DNA of 33,955 bases, taken from contig DASYUH010000089.1 in NCBI GenBank assembly GCA_036001465.1, positions 1 through 33,955 of the forward strand, read 5' to 3'. The translations under genes were made by a program, and so were the position numbers. The first letter of the stretch is position 1; each line of letters starts with the position of its first letter. The DNA comes from Candidatus Polarisedimenticolia bacterium. GTDB lineage: Bacteria > Acidobacteriota > Polarisedimenticolia > Gp22-AA2. Positions 33,936-33,955 of this stretch are shown piece by piece. The notes beneath the pieces are model-generated. The model had not been told where the DNA came from. It saw only the letters and a list, made by a program, of their open reading frames with translations, and ran no database searches.

Positions 33936-33955
33936 GACAACCTCGGAAGATGCTC

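Overview
The window is a high-GC bacterial chromosome segment with tight gene packing, many 4-nt ATGA/GTGA overlaps and short intergenic gaps. No ribosomal marker, tRNA, phage, IS or CRISPR is visible, so the phylum cannot be fixed. The mix suggests a soil or sediment Acidobacteriota, Myxococcota or Eisenbacteria-type organism: MopE-like Cys/Asp-rich secreted protein, matrixin with Asp-rich propeller repeats, Tat-exported flavoproteins, MacB-type exporters and single-domain MetE paralogues. That assignment is inference only.

Layout. 1-1631 (-): 5' part of a secreted Cys-rich repeat protein, with a strong promoter and a ~300-nt structured leader. 2033-3470 (-): Tat-exported DAO-family flavoprotein and a small membrane protein. 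3513-7789 (+): four-gene MacAB-like exporter (fusion protein, ATPase, two permeases). 7793-8117: a hairpin, then a ~218-nt nested inverted-repeat element. 8111-10115 (-): operon of ECF sigma factor, O6-methylguanine methyltransferase carrying an Ada-type zinc domain at its C-terminus, and a 2OG-Fe(II) oxygenase, a likely alkylation-stress unit. 10260-14060 (+): ilvD and a fused LeuD-LeuC-type hydro-lyase. 14214-17533 (+): small basic protein, Tat-exported TldD-like and TldE-like proteins. 17561-18853 (-): Tat-exported sarcosine-oxidase-like flavoprotein, divergent from an aldehyde dehydrogenase at 19006. 20496-21691 (+): dienelactone-hydrolase-like protein with Asp at the nucleophile position, and QueF. 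21789-25243 (+): small secreted protein and a multidomain matrixin-like metalloprotease. 25260-27283 (-): two overlapping MetE-like genes, one with a full zinc site and one without. 27552-28310 (+): receiver-like/PilZ protein. 28320-33935 (-): six-gene catabolic operon (hypothetical, ALDH, enoyl-CoA hydratase, Zn-ADH, enoyl-CoA hydratase, amidohydrolase).

Best candidates for something new: the sigma/OGT-Ada/2OG operon; the 7900-8117 structured element; a dispersed TGTCCGAGYATTCGG-type repeat in at least four places; a c-di-GMP-I-like fold in the leader at 1826-1890; the MetE pair; and -10 boxes 6-7 nt before start codons, which suggest leaderless mRNAs.
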